DNA of 11,401 nt from positions 1-11,401 of the forward strand of contig CAUZTZ010000114.1 of NCBI GenBank assembly GCA_963582805.1. Reading direction: 5' to 3'. This stretch comes from GCA-2687515 sp963582805. GTDB lineage: Bacteria; Pseudomonadota; Alphaproteobacteria; Rhodospirillales; UBA2165. Of this stretch, positions 5,756 to 11,401 are shown piece after piece. The notes beneath the pieces were generated by a model. The model made no database searches and was not told the origin of the DNA. It saw only the letters and a program-made list of their open reading frames with translations. A program made the position numbers and the translations under genes. How positions within the stretch are numbered: the stretch's first letter is position 1; every line of letters begins with the position of its first letter.

Positions 5756-7768
5756 TTAACTGTTGATCCGTTCCCTGACCTTGGCTGCCACCGCCTCGGC
5801 GGTAATGCCAAAATGGGCGTACAATTCATCCGCCGGCGCCGATGCACCGAAGCCGGTCATGCCGACGAACGCGTCCGCATCCGAAATATAACCTTCCCAG
5901 CCCTGGCGGATCGCCGCTTCGATGCCGACGCGGACACAATCGGCGCCGAGCACGCTAGCCCGGTAGCCGGCGTCCTGGGTATCGAACAATTCGAAGGACG
6001 GCATCGATACCACCGCCGCTGCTATCCCGTCGGCGGCCAGCAAGTCCCTGGCGCGAAGCGCAATCGCCACCTCCGAGCCGGTCGCCAATATGGTCGCGGC
6101 GCGTGTCCCGTCGGCTTCTTGTACAATATAGGCGCCCCGGGCGCTCAGGTTTTCTTCGCCGTATTGGCTGCGCAATGTGGGCACCCCTTGGCGGGTCAGG
6201 GCCAGCACCGTGGGACCATGTTTCCGCTCCAGCGCCAACTGCCAGCATTCGGCGGTTTCCACCACATCGGCGGGCCGGAACACGGCGACGCCGGGAATGG
6301 CGCGCAAAGACGCCAGGGTTTCCACCGGCTGATGGGTCGGTCCGTCCTCGCCAAGGCCGATGGAATCGTGGGTCAGCACATAGATCACCCTTTGCTGCAT
6401 CAATGCCGACAGACGTAAAGCCGGGCGCAGGTAATCGGCAAATACCAGGAAGGTGCCGCCGTAAGGAACCACACCGCCATGCAGCGCCAATCCGTTCATC
6501 ACCGCCGCCATGCCAAACTCGCGAACCCCGTAATGGATATATTTGCCGGCGTAATCATCGGCGGTAATGACGCCGGAGCCCTTGGCCATGGTCAGGTTGG
6601 AGCCGGTCAAATCGGCCGAGCCGCCGATCATTTCGGGGATTGCGCCATTGAGCACAGCCAAAACTTCGGCGGAGGATTTGCGCGTCGCCCAAGCGGGCGC
6701 ATCTGCAATCACGTGGCGCTTGAAATCGGCCAGCGCCGCCTGCCAGCCGTCTTCCAATTCGCCCGCCATCAGGCGCGTGAAGGCATCGCCGTCGGGCGCA
6801 GCGGCCAGCCGCGCGGCCCAGGCTTGCCGTAATGGGTTGCCGGCGGAACCGGCCCTCTGCCACGCATCCAATATCGTATCGGGAACTTCGAACGCCTCAT
6901 AAGGCCATTCGAGGGCATCTTTAGCGGCGTCTATCTCGTCCGATCCCAGCGGCGCGCCGTGGGTAGCGGCGGTGCCGGCCTTGGTCGGCGCGCCATAGCC
7001 GATCACCGTTTTGCAGGCGATCAGGCTGGGCCGGCCGGCACCCTTGGCCGCCGTGATGGCAGCAATGATGGCGTTCGGATCGTGACCATCAACCGCGGCC
7101 ACATGCCAGCCGGAGGCTTCGAAGCGCTGCAACTGATCGTCGGACACGGTCTTGTCGGTGGCGCCGTCGATGCAGATGCCGTTATCGTCAAACAGCACGA
7201 TCAATTTTGACAGGCGCAAGTGGCCGGCCAGGGAAATCGCCTCGTGGCTGATGCCTTCCATCAGGCAGCCGTCGCCGGCGATCACATAGGTGTGGTGATC
7301 GACCAGATCATCGCCGAAGCGGGCATTCATGATGCGCTCGGCCAATGCAAAGCCGGCGGCCATGGTCAGGCCCTGGCCCAGGGGGCCGGTGGTCACTTCG
7401 ATGCCGGGCGCTGCCCCAAATTCCGGATGGCCGGCGGTGATCGCGCCCAACTGGCGGAAATTCTTGATTTGCTCCAGGCTCATCTTTGGATAGCCGGTCA
7501 GATAGAGCAGCGCATAGAGCAGCATGGAGCCGTGCCCCGCCGACAAAATAAAGCGGTCCCGGTCCGGCCAATCGGGATCGGCGGCGTCAAATTTCAAAAA
7601 GCGGGTAAAGAGCACGGTGGCCACATCGGCCATGCCCATGGGTAGGCCGGGATGACCGGAGTTGGCTTTTTGAACGGCATCGGCGGCAAGAAAGCGAATG
7701 GCGTTGGCGAGATTGGCGTGGGTCGCGGCGGACCCGGCGTCGGCAAGGGCGGCTTGATCAGGGGGCAT
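5756..7768 (-). CDS. tkt: Transketolase
   Basis: Thiamine-diphosphate enzyme that moves two-carbon ketol units between sugar phosphates in the non-oxidative pentose phosphate and Calvin pathways. The 670 residues match the normal full length. The N-terminal PP domain has SGHPG (37-41), AGHG (77-80), TGPLGQG (127-133) and the ThDP/metal motif GDGCLMEG (165-172) ending at DDNG (194-197). The Pyr domain has the catalytic Glu417 in VREFGM and HDSIGLGEDGPTHQP (468-481). The C-terminal domain starts near 540 with ATGSEV (562-567) and SMPSFELFD (588-596). Conserved histidines 39, 79, 270 and 480 are visible. The start at 7768 has a GGAG 8 bases upstream. It is the first gene of the predicted operon and is divergent from the FAH-family gene. 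Confidence 0.97.
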   Translation of the reverse strand: MPPDQAALADAGSAATHANLANAIRFLAADAVQKANSGHPGLPMGMADVATVLFTRFLKFDAADPDWPDRDRFILSAGHGSMLLYALLYLTGYPKMSLEQIKNFRQLGAITAGHPEFGAAPGIEVTTGPLGQGLTMAAGFALAERIMNARFGDDLVDHHTYVIAGDGCLMEGISHEAISLAGHLRLSKLIVLFDDNGICIDGATDKTVSDDQLQRFEASGWHVAAVDGHDPNAIIAAITAAKGAGRPSLIACKTVIGYGAPTKAGTAATHGAPLGSDEIDAAKDALEWPYEAFEVPDTILDAWQRAGSAGNPLRQAWAARLAAAPDGDAFTRLMAGELEDGWQAALADFKRHVIADAPAWATRKSSAEVLAVLNGAIPEMIGGSADLTGSNLTMAKGSGVITADDYAGKYIHYGVREFGMAAVMNGLALHGGVVPYGGTFLVFADYLRPALRLSALMQQRVIYVLTHDSIGLGEDGPTHQPVETLASLRAIPGVAVFRPADVVETAECWQLALERKHGPTVLALTRQGVPTLRSQYGEENLSARGAYIVQEADGTRAATILATGSEVAIALRARDLLAADGIAAAVVSMPSFELFDTQDAGYRASVLGADCVRVGIEAAIRQGWEGYISDADAFVGMTGFGASAPADELYAHFGITAEAVAAKVRERINS

Positions 7769-8102
7769 ATACGCGCTCCGAAGCGGTCGGGACTGGGCGT
7801 GAATCCGCCAACGCTGGCGAATGCGGGGCCGGGGATATTATTGGGTTCTCTAGCATGCTTGCAATGCCGCGTCGAATCCCCAACGGGGACCGAAAAAATC
7901 GAAGGAAACAAACGGGTTTGTGCGGGCGGTATACGCCCCGGCCAAGGCCGCCGCAAGACCCATGCACGAATCGGAGGTGTAAAATATTTGGCGCGCAATT
8001 GCTGGCCGCCCGAAGTCCGAAACCGGCTGGTTTGCAGCGCCCATAAATTGCCGCTATCAACGCATCGATTTCTCCAATTACGGCATCATAAGGACCGCCA
8101 AT
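7769..8102. other. 334-bp divergent intergenic region between tkt and the FAH-family gene
   Basis: No gene can be supported here. It must carry the leader and probably the promoter of the tkt operon on the minus strand and of the FAH-family gene on the plus strand, but I cannot pick convincing -35/-10 pairs. The last bases hold the ribosome-binding site AAGGA, 8 bases before the ATG at 8103. An 8-bp stem with one bulged base can form between 7921-7929 and 7948-7955, and a TCCCC/GGGGA dyad with a 3-base loop lies at 7877-7889. Open frames cross the region on both strands, including a 64-codon minus-strand one at 7850-8044, but none has a recognisable product or a good ribosome-binding site. 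Confidence 0.6.
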
Positions 8103-8960
8103 ATGCGCTTCGCTTCCTTCCAAATAAATGACCGCGCCTCTTATGGCCTGGTCCGCGGCGACAGCATCATCGATCTGGGCCCGGAATTCGGCGCCCGCTA
8201 TCCGACGCTGAAATACGCCATTGCCGATGATGCCCTTGGGCAACTCGGCGCCTGGGCCATGGATCAGCCGGGCGGCCTGGCGCTGTCATCGATCCAGTAT
8301 CTGCCGGTGATACCCGATGCCGACCGCGTTGCCTGCTTCGGGCTCAATTACCGGAAACGCAATCCGGCCGGCGGCGACGTCACCGAGATGGAATTTCCGA
8401 CCATATTTTTGAAAGCCCCCGGCGCCCTCGTCGGCCACAACCAACCGATGGTCAAATCGATCCATTCGGACTGCTTCGATTATGAGGCCGAGCTGGGTCT
8501 GATCATCGGCAAGCCGGGGCGCAACATTGCAAAAGAAAATGCCCTCGATCACGTCGCCGGATTTACCTGCTTCAACGACGGCTCCATGCGCGACTGGCAA
8601 AAACACTCCACCGTTGCCGGCAAGAATTTCACCGCCTCGTCATCGGTGGGCCCGTGGATGGTGACCAAGGACGAGATCGCCGATGCGGATGCGTTCCGTG
8701 TCATCTCCCGCCTCAACGGTGCGGAGATGCAGAACGACACCGTCGATATGATGTTCTTTTCGATCTACGAGCAGATCGAATATCTCTCCAAGATCATGGC
8801 GCTGCACTCGGGCGACATCATCGCCACCGGCTCGCCCGAAGGCTCCGGCGGCCAGCGCGCCCCGCAAGTGTTCATGCACCCCGGCGACGTGATTGAAATC
8901 GAAGTGCCCGGCGTCGGCGTGCTTTCCAACCCGATCGTAGGCGACGGGCTGGAGCCATAG
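8103..8960 (+). CDS. Fumarylacetoacetate hydrolase (FAH) family protein
   Basis: The 285-residue protein has the FAH-family layout: a short N-terminal domain (about 1-70), then the catalytic beta-roll core. Visible motifs are ACFGLNYRKR (77-86), FPTIFLKAP (98-106), the metal-binding DYEAELGLIIGK (126-137) with Glu128 and Glu130, AGFTCFNDGSMRDWQ (152-166) with Asp159, VGPWMVTKDE (182-191), LNGAEMQ (204-210), SGDIIATGSPEG (236-247) and PGDVIEIEVPGVG (260-272). Family members hydrolyse C-C bonds or tautomerise/decarboxylate beta-keto acids in aromatic degradation, usually with Mg2+ or Mn2+ in the cytosol. TGSPEG replaces the usual TGTPxG and HSGD the usual xPGD, which are mild changes. Exact activity cannot be assigned. 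It is followed after 89 bp by an aromatic-acid decarboxylase homologue, supporting a catabolic role. AAGGA precedes the start. Confidence 0.92.
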   Translation: MRFASFQINDRASYGLVRGDSIIDLGPEFGARYPTLKYAIADDALGQLGAWAMDQPGGLALSSIQYLPVIPDADRVACFGLNYRKRNPAGGDVTEMEFPTIFLKAPGALVGHNQPMVKSIHSDCFDYEAELGLIIGKPGRNIAKENALDHVAGFTCFNDGSMRDWQKHSTVAGKNFTASSSVGPWMVTKDEIADADAFRVISRLNGAEMQNDTVDMMFFSIYEQIEYLSKIMALHSGDIIATGSPEGSGGQRAPQVFMHPGDVIEIEVPGVGVLSNPIVGDGLEP

Positions 8961-9049
8961 CGCGTGTCCCGGCCTCTTTAAGATTGCCCATCCGCTTCGG
9001 CTAGTTTAGTGAACCCCGATCATTTGACAATTTAGGGGAGTGCAACGTA

Positions 9050-10030
9050 ATGGATGGGAAAATCGCCTTTGAGGAACATATGTCGATCCCCGAAACCCTT
9101 GAGGACGCCAAGCAGTTTGCCGGCGGTTCCGCCGACTGGGAAAGTTTCCGTTCCGAAATTATCGACATCGGCGAAATCCGTCTCAACCATATGGATACCA
9201 ACGGCATCGGCTTTACCATCCTGTCGCTAAACGCGCCGGCGGTGCAGGCCATCCTGGATACCGATGAAGCCATTAATATTTCCAAAAAGGCCAACGATCA
9301 TCTGGCCGAACAGGTTGCCAAAAATCCGGACCGGTTTGCCGGCTTCGCGGCGCTGCCCATGCAAGACCCTGAGGCTGCCGCCGAGGAGCTGAGCCGCTGC
9401 GTCAAGGATTTCGGTTTCGTCGGCGCCCTAGTCAACGGCTTCACCCAAAAAGACGTGCCCGACAGCGCCATCTATTTCGACACAACCGACTATTCCGATT
9501 TCTGGTCGGTGGTCGAAGATTTGGACGTGCCCTTCTACCTGCACCCGCGCACCCAAATCGCGGCCCGCGCGCAGCCCTATGAAGGCCATCCGTGGCTGCT
9601 GTCGTCGCCCTGGGGTTTCGCGCGGGAAACCTCGCTGCACGCGCTCCGCATGTGCGGCTCCGGCATGTTCGACAAACATCCGAAGCTGAAAATTGTTATC
9701 GGCCATATGGGCGAGCACATCCCCTATGATCTTTGGCGCATCGATGCGCGCATGCGGTTTTCGCCCCGGGGCTATACCGGCAACCGCCCGCTCGGCGAAT
9801 ATTTCCGGGACCATTTCCACGTGACCACCAGCGGCAACTTCTCCGATCCCACCTTCAAATGCTGCCTCGAGGTTTTGGGCCCGGACCGGCTTCTGTTCTC
9901 AGCCGATTACCCCTTCGAAAGAATGAGCGACGCGGCGGAATGGTTCGACGCAGCGCCGATCTCGGACGCGGAGAAAAAACAAATCGGCCGCGATAACGCG
10001 ATCAAACTGTTCAAGCTCGATTTAGATTAG
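9050..10030 (+). CDS. Amidohydrolase-superfamily decarboxylase, gamma-resorcylate/dihydroxybenzoate decarboxylase-like
   Basis: The 326-residue protein closely follows the pattern of gamma-resorcylate (2,6-dihydroxybenzoate) and 2,3-dihydroxybenzoate decarboxylases: GKIAFEEHMSIPETL at the N-terminus, ILSLNAPAVQAI (57-68), RFAGFAALPMQDP (95-107), FVGALVNGF (123-131), FYLHPR (162-167), GHPWLL (179-184), IGHMGEHIPYDLWRID (217-232), HVTTSGNF (257-264) and LLFSADYPFE (281-290). The metal and catalytic set Glu8, His10, His165, His219, Glu222 and Asp286 is intact. These enzymes carry out non-oxidative, reversible decarboxylation of ortho-hydroxylated benzoates with a divalent metal. The substrate is not provable; the ACMSD-related branch of the superfamily is broad, but similarity to the resorcylate group is strong. 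AGGGGAG about 10 bases upstream supports the ATG at 9050. It is probably co-transcribed with the FAH-family gene. Confidence 0.92.
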   Translation: MDGKIAFEEHMSIPETLEDAKQFAGGSADWESFRSEIIDIGEIRLNHMDTNGIGFTILSLNAPAVQAILDTDEAINISKKANDHLAEQVAKNPDRFAGFAALPMQDPEAAAEELSRCVKDFGFVGALVNGFTQKDVPDSAIYFDTTDYSDFWSVVEDLDVPFYLHPRTQIAARAQPYEGHPWLLSSPWGFARETSLHALRMCGSGMFDKHPKLKIVIGHMGEHIPYDLWRIDARMRFSPRGYTGNRPLGEYFRDHFHVTTSGNFSDPTFKCCLEVLGPDRLLFSADYPFERMSDAAEWFDAAPISDAEKKQIGRDNAIKLFKLDLD

Positions 10031-10031
10031 A

Positions 10032-10048
10032 AGCGCGGAGCCCGCGTT
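10032..10048. terminator. Small GC hairpin filling the gap between convergent genes; tentative bidirectional terminator
   Basis: Bases 10032-10038 can pair with 10042-10048 around a 3-base loop (AGC). The core is five G-C pairs (CGCGG/CCGCG) extended by one G-T and one A-T pair. It occupies nearly the whole 16-bp space between the decarboxylase stop and the sulfotransferase stop and overlaps the latter. No T-run follows on either strand, so intrinsic termination would be weak. Confidence 0.3.
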
Positions 10049-10952
10049 ACATCTCCCCTGTCGCCAGCCACTTGGCGCAACCGGCGCCCAATTCTTCGAG
10101 GGCCCGGGCTTCGTACATGTCGACATCTTCGGCGGTGAGGGTGTCGCGCCAGCGGTCGTTGGTGCCTTTATTGACGAAAGTCTTGGCGCCGCCGGCCCAG
10201 AGCGAGCCTTGCAGGGGCGCGCTTTCTTTCGCGTTATGCTTCATGTAATCGAAGGTGCAGTGCAGCACCATCTCTTCCCATTTGTCCTCGTCCACCTCGC
10301 ACTCCAAAAACTCGCCCACCTTGCGCATCTCGCCTTCCATGTCGTTCTTGAGGTTCTGGTAATGCAGCATCATGACGTTGGGCAGATCGCGCACCGCCCA
10401 CCAGGCGCGCACATTTTCCCAGAACGGCCAGAACGGATAGCCTTCCCGGTTGAACCAGTCGTGAAAATATTCGCGCATGTCACCGCCGGTCGGGCGTTGG
10501 ATGACCGGTCCCATATCGGGCAGTTCTTCCAGCGCTTCATAGACCCAATCGAGCATATTGACGTGGTGGTTATGGGTGCTCCACACCGAATCCCGCCCGT
10601 CGCGGCCCACATAGATATATTTGGCCTGGGGTGAGAACACCAAGGCATCCACCGGCAGATGGGTCTTCAAAAAGCGGCGATGCTCCTGCGCCTCCAGCAA
10701 AGGCTCTTTAACCTCCAGCGGCGGCAGGCGAAAATCCACCCACATGGACATGTCGCCCACCGGCAGGCCGACGGTCTGGCCCTTGAAGATAAATTGGGCG
10801 ACGATCTGCTGCACCCAGGTGGTGCCCGATTTGCCCCAGGTGGCGATGATGATGTCGTCGTCGCGAAACTTGAAATCGTTCCAATAGGTTGAATCCATGC
10901 AGTACATCTGCAATTCGCGGCTCTTTTCGGGCCATGTGATATCGCCGTCCAT
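10047..10952 (-). CDS. PAPS-dependent sulfotransferase (Sulfotransfer_1 type)
   Basis: Transfers a sulfuryl group from 3'-phosphoadenosine 5'-phosphosulfate to a hydroxyl or amine of a small acceptor, in the cytosol. With the ATG at 10952 the protein has 301 residues, the usual size for cytosolic sulfotransferases. The 5'-phosphosulfate loop is WGKSGTTW (39-46), where eukaryotic enzymes have YPKSGTTW. The catalytic base is His98 in FLKTHLP (94-100). The 3'-phosphate site is YVGRDGRDSVWS (114-125). Near the C-terminus NKGTNDRWRD (261-270) corresponds to the RKGxxGDWK cofactor loop. An in-frame extension to 11060 is rejected because GGGGAG lies 8 bases before the 10952 ATG. The acceptor is unknown. 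The gene is convergent with the decarboxylase and divergent from the luciferase-like monooxygenase, so a phenolic acceptor is plausible but unproven. Confidence 0.92.
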   Translation of the reverse strand: MDGDITWPEKSRELQMYCMDSTYWNDFKFRDDDIIIATWGKSGTTWVQQIVAQFIFKGQTVGLPVGDMSMWVDFRLPPLEVKEPLLEAQEHRRFLKTHLPVDALVFSPQAKYIYVGRDGRDSVWSTHNHHVNMLDWVYEALEELPDMGPVIQRPTGGDMREYFHDWFNREGYPFWPFWENVRAWWAVRDLPNVMMLHYQNLKNDMEGEMRKVGEFLECEVDEDKWEEMVLHCTFDYMKHNAKESAPLQGSLWAGGAKTFVNKGTNDRWRDTLTAEDVDMYEARALEELGAGCAKWLATGEM

Positions 10953-10960
10953 GATCTTGG

Positions 10961-10966
10961 CTCCCC
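10961..10966 (-). promoter_or_regulatory. Ribosome-binding site fixing the sulfotransferase start
   Basis: On the minus strand GGGGAG is followed 8 bases later by the ATG at 10952. This selects the 301-residue product over the 337-residue in-frame extension, whose extra N-terminus shows no family similarity. Confidence 0.75.
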
Positions 10967-10990
10967 TCGCATAAGTCCCCTCAAAAACTG

Positions 10991-11028
10991 TTGCCGGTAT
11001 TTTAAGGGGGTAACCGAAGTTACGGCAA
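10991..11028. repeat. Nested inverted repeats in the divergent sulfotransferase/monooxygenase promoter region
   Basis: An outer pair TTGCCG (10991-10996) and CGGCAA (11023-11028) encloses an inner dyad GTAAC (11010-11014) and GTTAC (11019-11023) with a 4-base spacer; the two share one base at 11023. The site lies about 40-75 bp upstream of the sulfotransferase start and about 100 bp upstream of the monooxygenase start, where an operator controlling both genes would be expected. Binding by a regulator is inference. Confidence 0.4.
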
Positions 11029-11127
11029 GGGACCAAATCAGCGGGGCAAATGGATTGCAATGCATGGATGTTGGCGCTTGGCGAGGGAATTGCTTAAGCT
11101 GTCCAACAACAATTGGAGAGACTGTCC

Positions 11128-11401
11128 ATGCATTTCGGAATATTTTCGAACGGATTTCGCCCCCATACCACTGCCGCCCAAAGCTACGACGAAGATATCG
11201 GGGAAATCGTACTCGCGGATAAGCTGGGTTTCCGGGACGTCTATATCAGTGAACATCACGGCGAGCCGCCTTACTTAAATCGGGTCGATACCATTCCCAT
11301 ACCGGAATTGATGATGTGCAAGGCGGCCGCTTTGACCACGCAAATCCGCATGGGCTCCGCGGTCAAGCTGGCGCATATTCAGCACCCGCTTGATGTCGCC
11401 A
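11128..11401 (+). CDS. Luciferase-like flavin-dependent monooxygenase, N-terminal 91 residues (3' part outside window)
   Basis: From the ATG at 11128 the frame stays open to the end of the window. The visible part has the start of a luciferase-like monooxygenase (LLM) TIM barrel: MHFGIFSNG (strand 1), EIVLADKLGFRDVYISEHHGEP (26-47) with the typical WxxEHH-like segment, IPELMMCKAAALTTQIRMGSAVKL (58-81), and HIQHPLDVA at the edge, matching the family pattern in which T-x-x-I-R-x-G precedes a hPxxxA motif. Such enzymes use reduced FMN (or F420) and oxygen, usually with a separate reductase, on aldehydes, alkanesulfonates, terpenoids or aromatic compounds; which applies cannot be told. GGAGAG 7 bases upstream supports the start. 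It is divergent from the sulfotransferase. Confidence 0.88.
   Translation, partial: MHFGIFSNGFRPHTTAAQSYDEDIGEIVLADKLGFRDVYISEHHGEPPYLNRVDTIPIPELMMCKAAALTTQIRMGSAVKLAHIQHPLDVA

Larger units (their letters stand above)
1391..7768 (-). other. Predicted five-gene operon tkt-fba-rpe-permease-usp
   Basis: Five minus-strand genes follow one another with gaps of 58, 33, 36 and 38 bp, and I see no convincing intrinsic terminator between them. The first three encode sugar-phosphate interconverting enzymes; the last two encode an SLC13/DASS-like permease and a universal stress protein. Transcription would start in the divergent region after 7768 and end before about 1220-1390. The short gaps support co-transcription, but internal promoters, for example before the permease, cannot be excluded from sequence. 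Confidence 0.65.

Noticed and set aside
5698..5847. 50-residue N-terminal extension of the aldolase
   Set aside because: The extension is Arg-rich, unlike the family, overlaps the end of tkt, and is bypassed by the strong GAGGAGG before the ATG at 5697.
3955..7768. Full Calvin-cycle (cbb) operon
   Set aside because: Only tkt, fba and rpe are present. No RuBisCO, phosphoribulokinase, bisphosphatase or CbbR gene is visible, so carbon fixation is not supported from this window.
7865..7895. T-loop-like GTCGAATCCCC suggesting a tRNA end
   Set aside because: No acceptor stem, D-arm or anticodon arm can be built around it on either strand; it is only a short dyad.
7850..8044. 64-codon minus-strand frame between tkt and the FAH-family gene
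   Set aside because: There is no good ribosome-binding site and no recognisable sequence, and overlapping frames of similar length exist on the other strand, as expected by chance.
7652..8131. Plus-strand 159-codon frame running from inside tkt into the FAH-family gene
   Set aside because: It overlaps two secure genes out of frame, and its Gly/Arg-rich product looks like GC-rich non-coding translation.
10953..11060. 36-residue N-terminal extension of the sulfotransferase
   Set aside because: It shows no family similarity, and GGGGAG sits 8 bases before the internal ATG at 10952.
1..11401. CRISPR array, insertion sequence, prophage or toxin-antitoxin system
   Set aside because: No regularly spaced repeats, transposase motifs, terminal inverted repeats, integrase or small paired genes were found on either strand.

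Overview
The window reads as ordinary, well-coded chromosome from a GC-rich alphaproteobacterium, probably Rhodospirillales-like. The hints are a FliG tail ending in an acidic DELVF-type sequence, a Calvin-cycle-subtype class II aldolase, and Shine-Dalgarno sequences before most starts. I see no IS element, CRISPR array, tRNA or rRNA. The taxon is an inference from protein style, not from a marker gene.

Layout. (1) Bases 1-108 hold the last 35 codons of a plus-strand gene that looks like flagellar motor switch fliG. (2) Convergent to it, on the minus strand, is a predicted exported protein (136-1218) built from two ungapped copies of a Cys-bounded, Trp-rich module plus a beta-rich C-terminal domain; I recognise no family. 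(3) Bases 1391-7768 form a tight minus-strand operon in the order tkt (transketolase), fba (class II fructose-bisphosphate aldolase), rpe (ribulose-phosphate 3-epimerase), an SLC13/DASS-like permease, and a two-domain universal stress protein. The gaps are 33-58 bp. (4) A 334-bp divergent intergenic region separates tkt from a plus-strand pair: a fumarylacetoacetate-hydrolase-family protein and a metal-dependent decarboxylase very like gamma-resorcylate/dihydroxybenzoate decarboxylases. (5) Convergent to that pair is a minus-strand PAPS-dependent sulfotransferase. It is divergent from a plus-strand luciferase-like flavin monooxygenase that runs off the window end.

Function. The tkt-fba-rpe trio carries out carbon rearrangements shared by the non-oxidative pentose phosphate pathway and the Calvin cycle. 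The permease and stress protein behind it are probably co-transcribed and may link anion uptake or export to that metabolism. The right third (FAH hydrolase, aromatic-acid decarboxylase, flavin monooxygenase, sulfotransferase) looks like an accessory module for a phenolic or aromatic compound whose substrate cannot be read from sequence alone.

The points most worth following up are the duplicated Cys/Trp module protein, the DASS-like permease whose first SNT sodium/substrate motif is replaced by Gly-Glu-His-Thr, and the aromatic/sulfotransferase neighbourhood.
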